A program made the position numbers and the translations under genes. This document shows, one piece after another, positions 60,057-60,515 of a stretch of 60,515 nt of DNA (positions are counted from its first letter, which is position 1; the number at the start of each line of letters is the position of its first letter). This DNA is from Posidoniimonas corsicana (GTDB taxonomy: Bacteria; Planctomycetota; Planctomycetia; Pirellulales; Lacipirellulaceae). The notes beneath the pieces are model-generated. The model ran no database searches. It saw only the letters and a program-made list of their open reading frames with translations, and had not been told where the DNA came from. Location of the stretch: contig NZ_SIHJ01000009.1 of assembly GCF_007859765.1 (NCBI RefSeq), positions 1 through 60,515 of the forward strand, written 5' to 3'.

Positions 60057-60366
60057 GCACACCCACCGCCGGCCACAGGAATCCCGGTGTTTCTTTGTAG
60101 AAACCGGCCACTTGGTGGGGTCCAATGGGGGGCATCGCTAGGCGTGGTGCGCGCAGAGTGCTGACGCCACAGCCGCGCCTGTCCGCCGCAGGACGGCCGC
60201 GGCCATACGTCTGAGACTTTTGTCCCTATGGGCGAGACAGCAGGGACAAAAGTCCCCCATCGGAGGAGACCCCTGAATCGTTTGACACTGATATACAAGC
60301 GTGAAACGAAATCCTCGGCTTCAGCACGGACGGACTTTTGTAGCTCTGTAGAAAGCTTCTAGATGT
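60057..60366. other. 310-base gap with hairpin sequences near transposase end
   Basis: No gene. It holds a hairpin-like region (about 60085-60109) and a 13-bp inverted repeat described separately. GACTTTTGT occurs at 60215-60223 and 60333-60341 and inverted at 60246-60254. The outer end of the insertion sequence encoding the transposase should lie within this stretch, but its terminal repeat cannot be confirmed because the other end is outside the window. Confidence 0.5.
60215..60254. repeat. 13-bp inverted repeat near transposase gene
   Basis: GACTTTTGTCCCT (60215-60227) and AGGGACAAAAGTC (60242-60254) are exact complements around 14 bases. The arms also recur partly at 60333-60341. It may be a terminator of the PEP-CTERM gene region, or part of the insertion sequence end. 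Confidence 0.55.
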
Positions 60367-60515
60367 TTAGAGGATCATGAGGTTGAGAGTGAGGGTCTTG
60401 AGGGCGGCTTCGCGTCGCTGCATGGGCTTTTTTCGTGCTCGCAGCTGGGGCCCGAGGAGGCGTTTGAGCATGCTGATGGTGGTCTCGGCCTGGGCGCGTT
60501 GCCCGTAGCGGGTGG
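60367..60515 (-). mobile_element. C-terminal end of DDE transposase (IS4/IS5-like), cut by window edge
   Basis: The minus strand encodes the last 49 residues of a transposase, ending at TAA 60367-60369. TRYGQRAQAETTISMLKRLL is a variant of the YGQRWQVETxxSxLKR motif that carries the catalytic Glu of DDE_Tnp_1-type transposases, followed by RARKKPMQRREAALKTLTL and NLMIL. The start and upstream part are outside the window, so completeness and activity cannot be judged. Confidence 0.82.

Overview
The window looks like a chromosomal segment of a planctomycete, probably of the order Pirellulales. This is inferred from gene content: PEP-CTERM surface proteins ending in a VPEP-type motif, a hydrophobic helix and an Arg cluster; a DUF1559 pseudopilin-like protein followed by a small lipoprotein; an ECF sigma factor of the Rhodopirellula/Verrucomicrobium type coupled to a FecR protein; CRTAC1 (FG-GAP plus ASPIC/UnbV) and TPR lipoproteins; and a DUF6807 (PmoA) protein. 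The DNA is GC-rich, so most long antisense frames are artefacts of third-position GC bias. No rRNA, tRNA or CRISPR array was seen.

Layout. (1) 1-6.95 kb is accessory DNA: a lone HsdR-N-type nuclease (85-1179), then a minus-strand series of small, tightly packed genes (1829-6932) resembling the early region of a prophage or integrative element: HTH/excisionase-like proteins, a replisome-organiser-like protein, a zinc ribbon and small unknowns. No integrase is visible. The replication-like gene carries GCGTTAC repeats at exact 12-bp spacing, a candidate internal origin. (2) 7.0-17.1 kb is a tripartite RND efflux locus: one adaptor and two tandem RND permeases on the minus strand, with a divergent NodT-type outer-membrane factor. 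(3) 17.0-18.7 kb encodes a KamA-type radical SAM protein translationally overlapping a Cys-rich YkgJ-like protein. (4) 18.7-28.6 kb holds TPR and FG-GAP/UnbV lipoproteins, present both fused in one 1131-residue protein and as neighbouring single genes, plus a PEP-CTERM beta-repeat protein. (5) 28.7-31.1 kb has a small basic protein, a two-domain rhodanese and a DUF6807 protein.

(6) 31.2-48.1 kb is a glycan-degradation locus: ECF sigma/FecR on the minus strand, then on the plus strand a GH2 enzyme, two LamG/dockerin-like PEP-CTERM proteins, a DUF1559 protein, a small lipoprotein, a glutaminase A-like DUF4965 protein, a GH51 arabinofuranosidase-like enzyme and a GH92 alpha-mannosidase-like enzyme. 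GH2 and the DUF4965 protein share a closely similar C-terminal module. The set suggests breakdown of an arabinose-, mannose- and galactose-type glycan, with sigma/FecR as the probable switch. (7) 48.2-60.1 kb has an endonuclease/exonuclease/phosphatase protein, a FetB-type permease, a LuxR-type regulator, an exopolysaccharide initiating transferase, a 2040-residue alpha-2-macroglobulin-like protein with intact thioester motif and a small PEP-CTERM protein. The right edge cuts the C-terminal end of a DDE transposase.

The least ordinary items are the 12-bp repeat array inside the replication-like gene, the KamA-type enzyme with altered substrate-site residues, the TPR/CRTAC1 lipoprotein group, the glycan locus with a shared non-catalytic module and a dockerin-like segment nested in another domain, and the A2M with a Trp-rich insertion. 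No complete, clearly new system can be proved from sequence alone.
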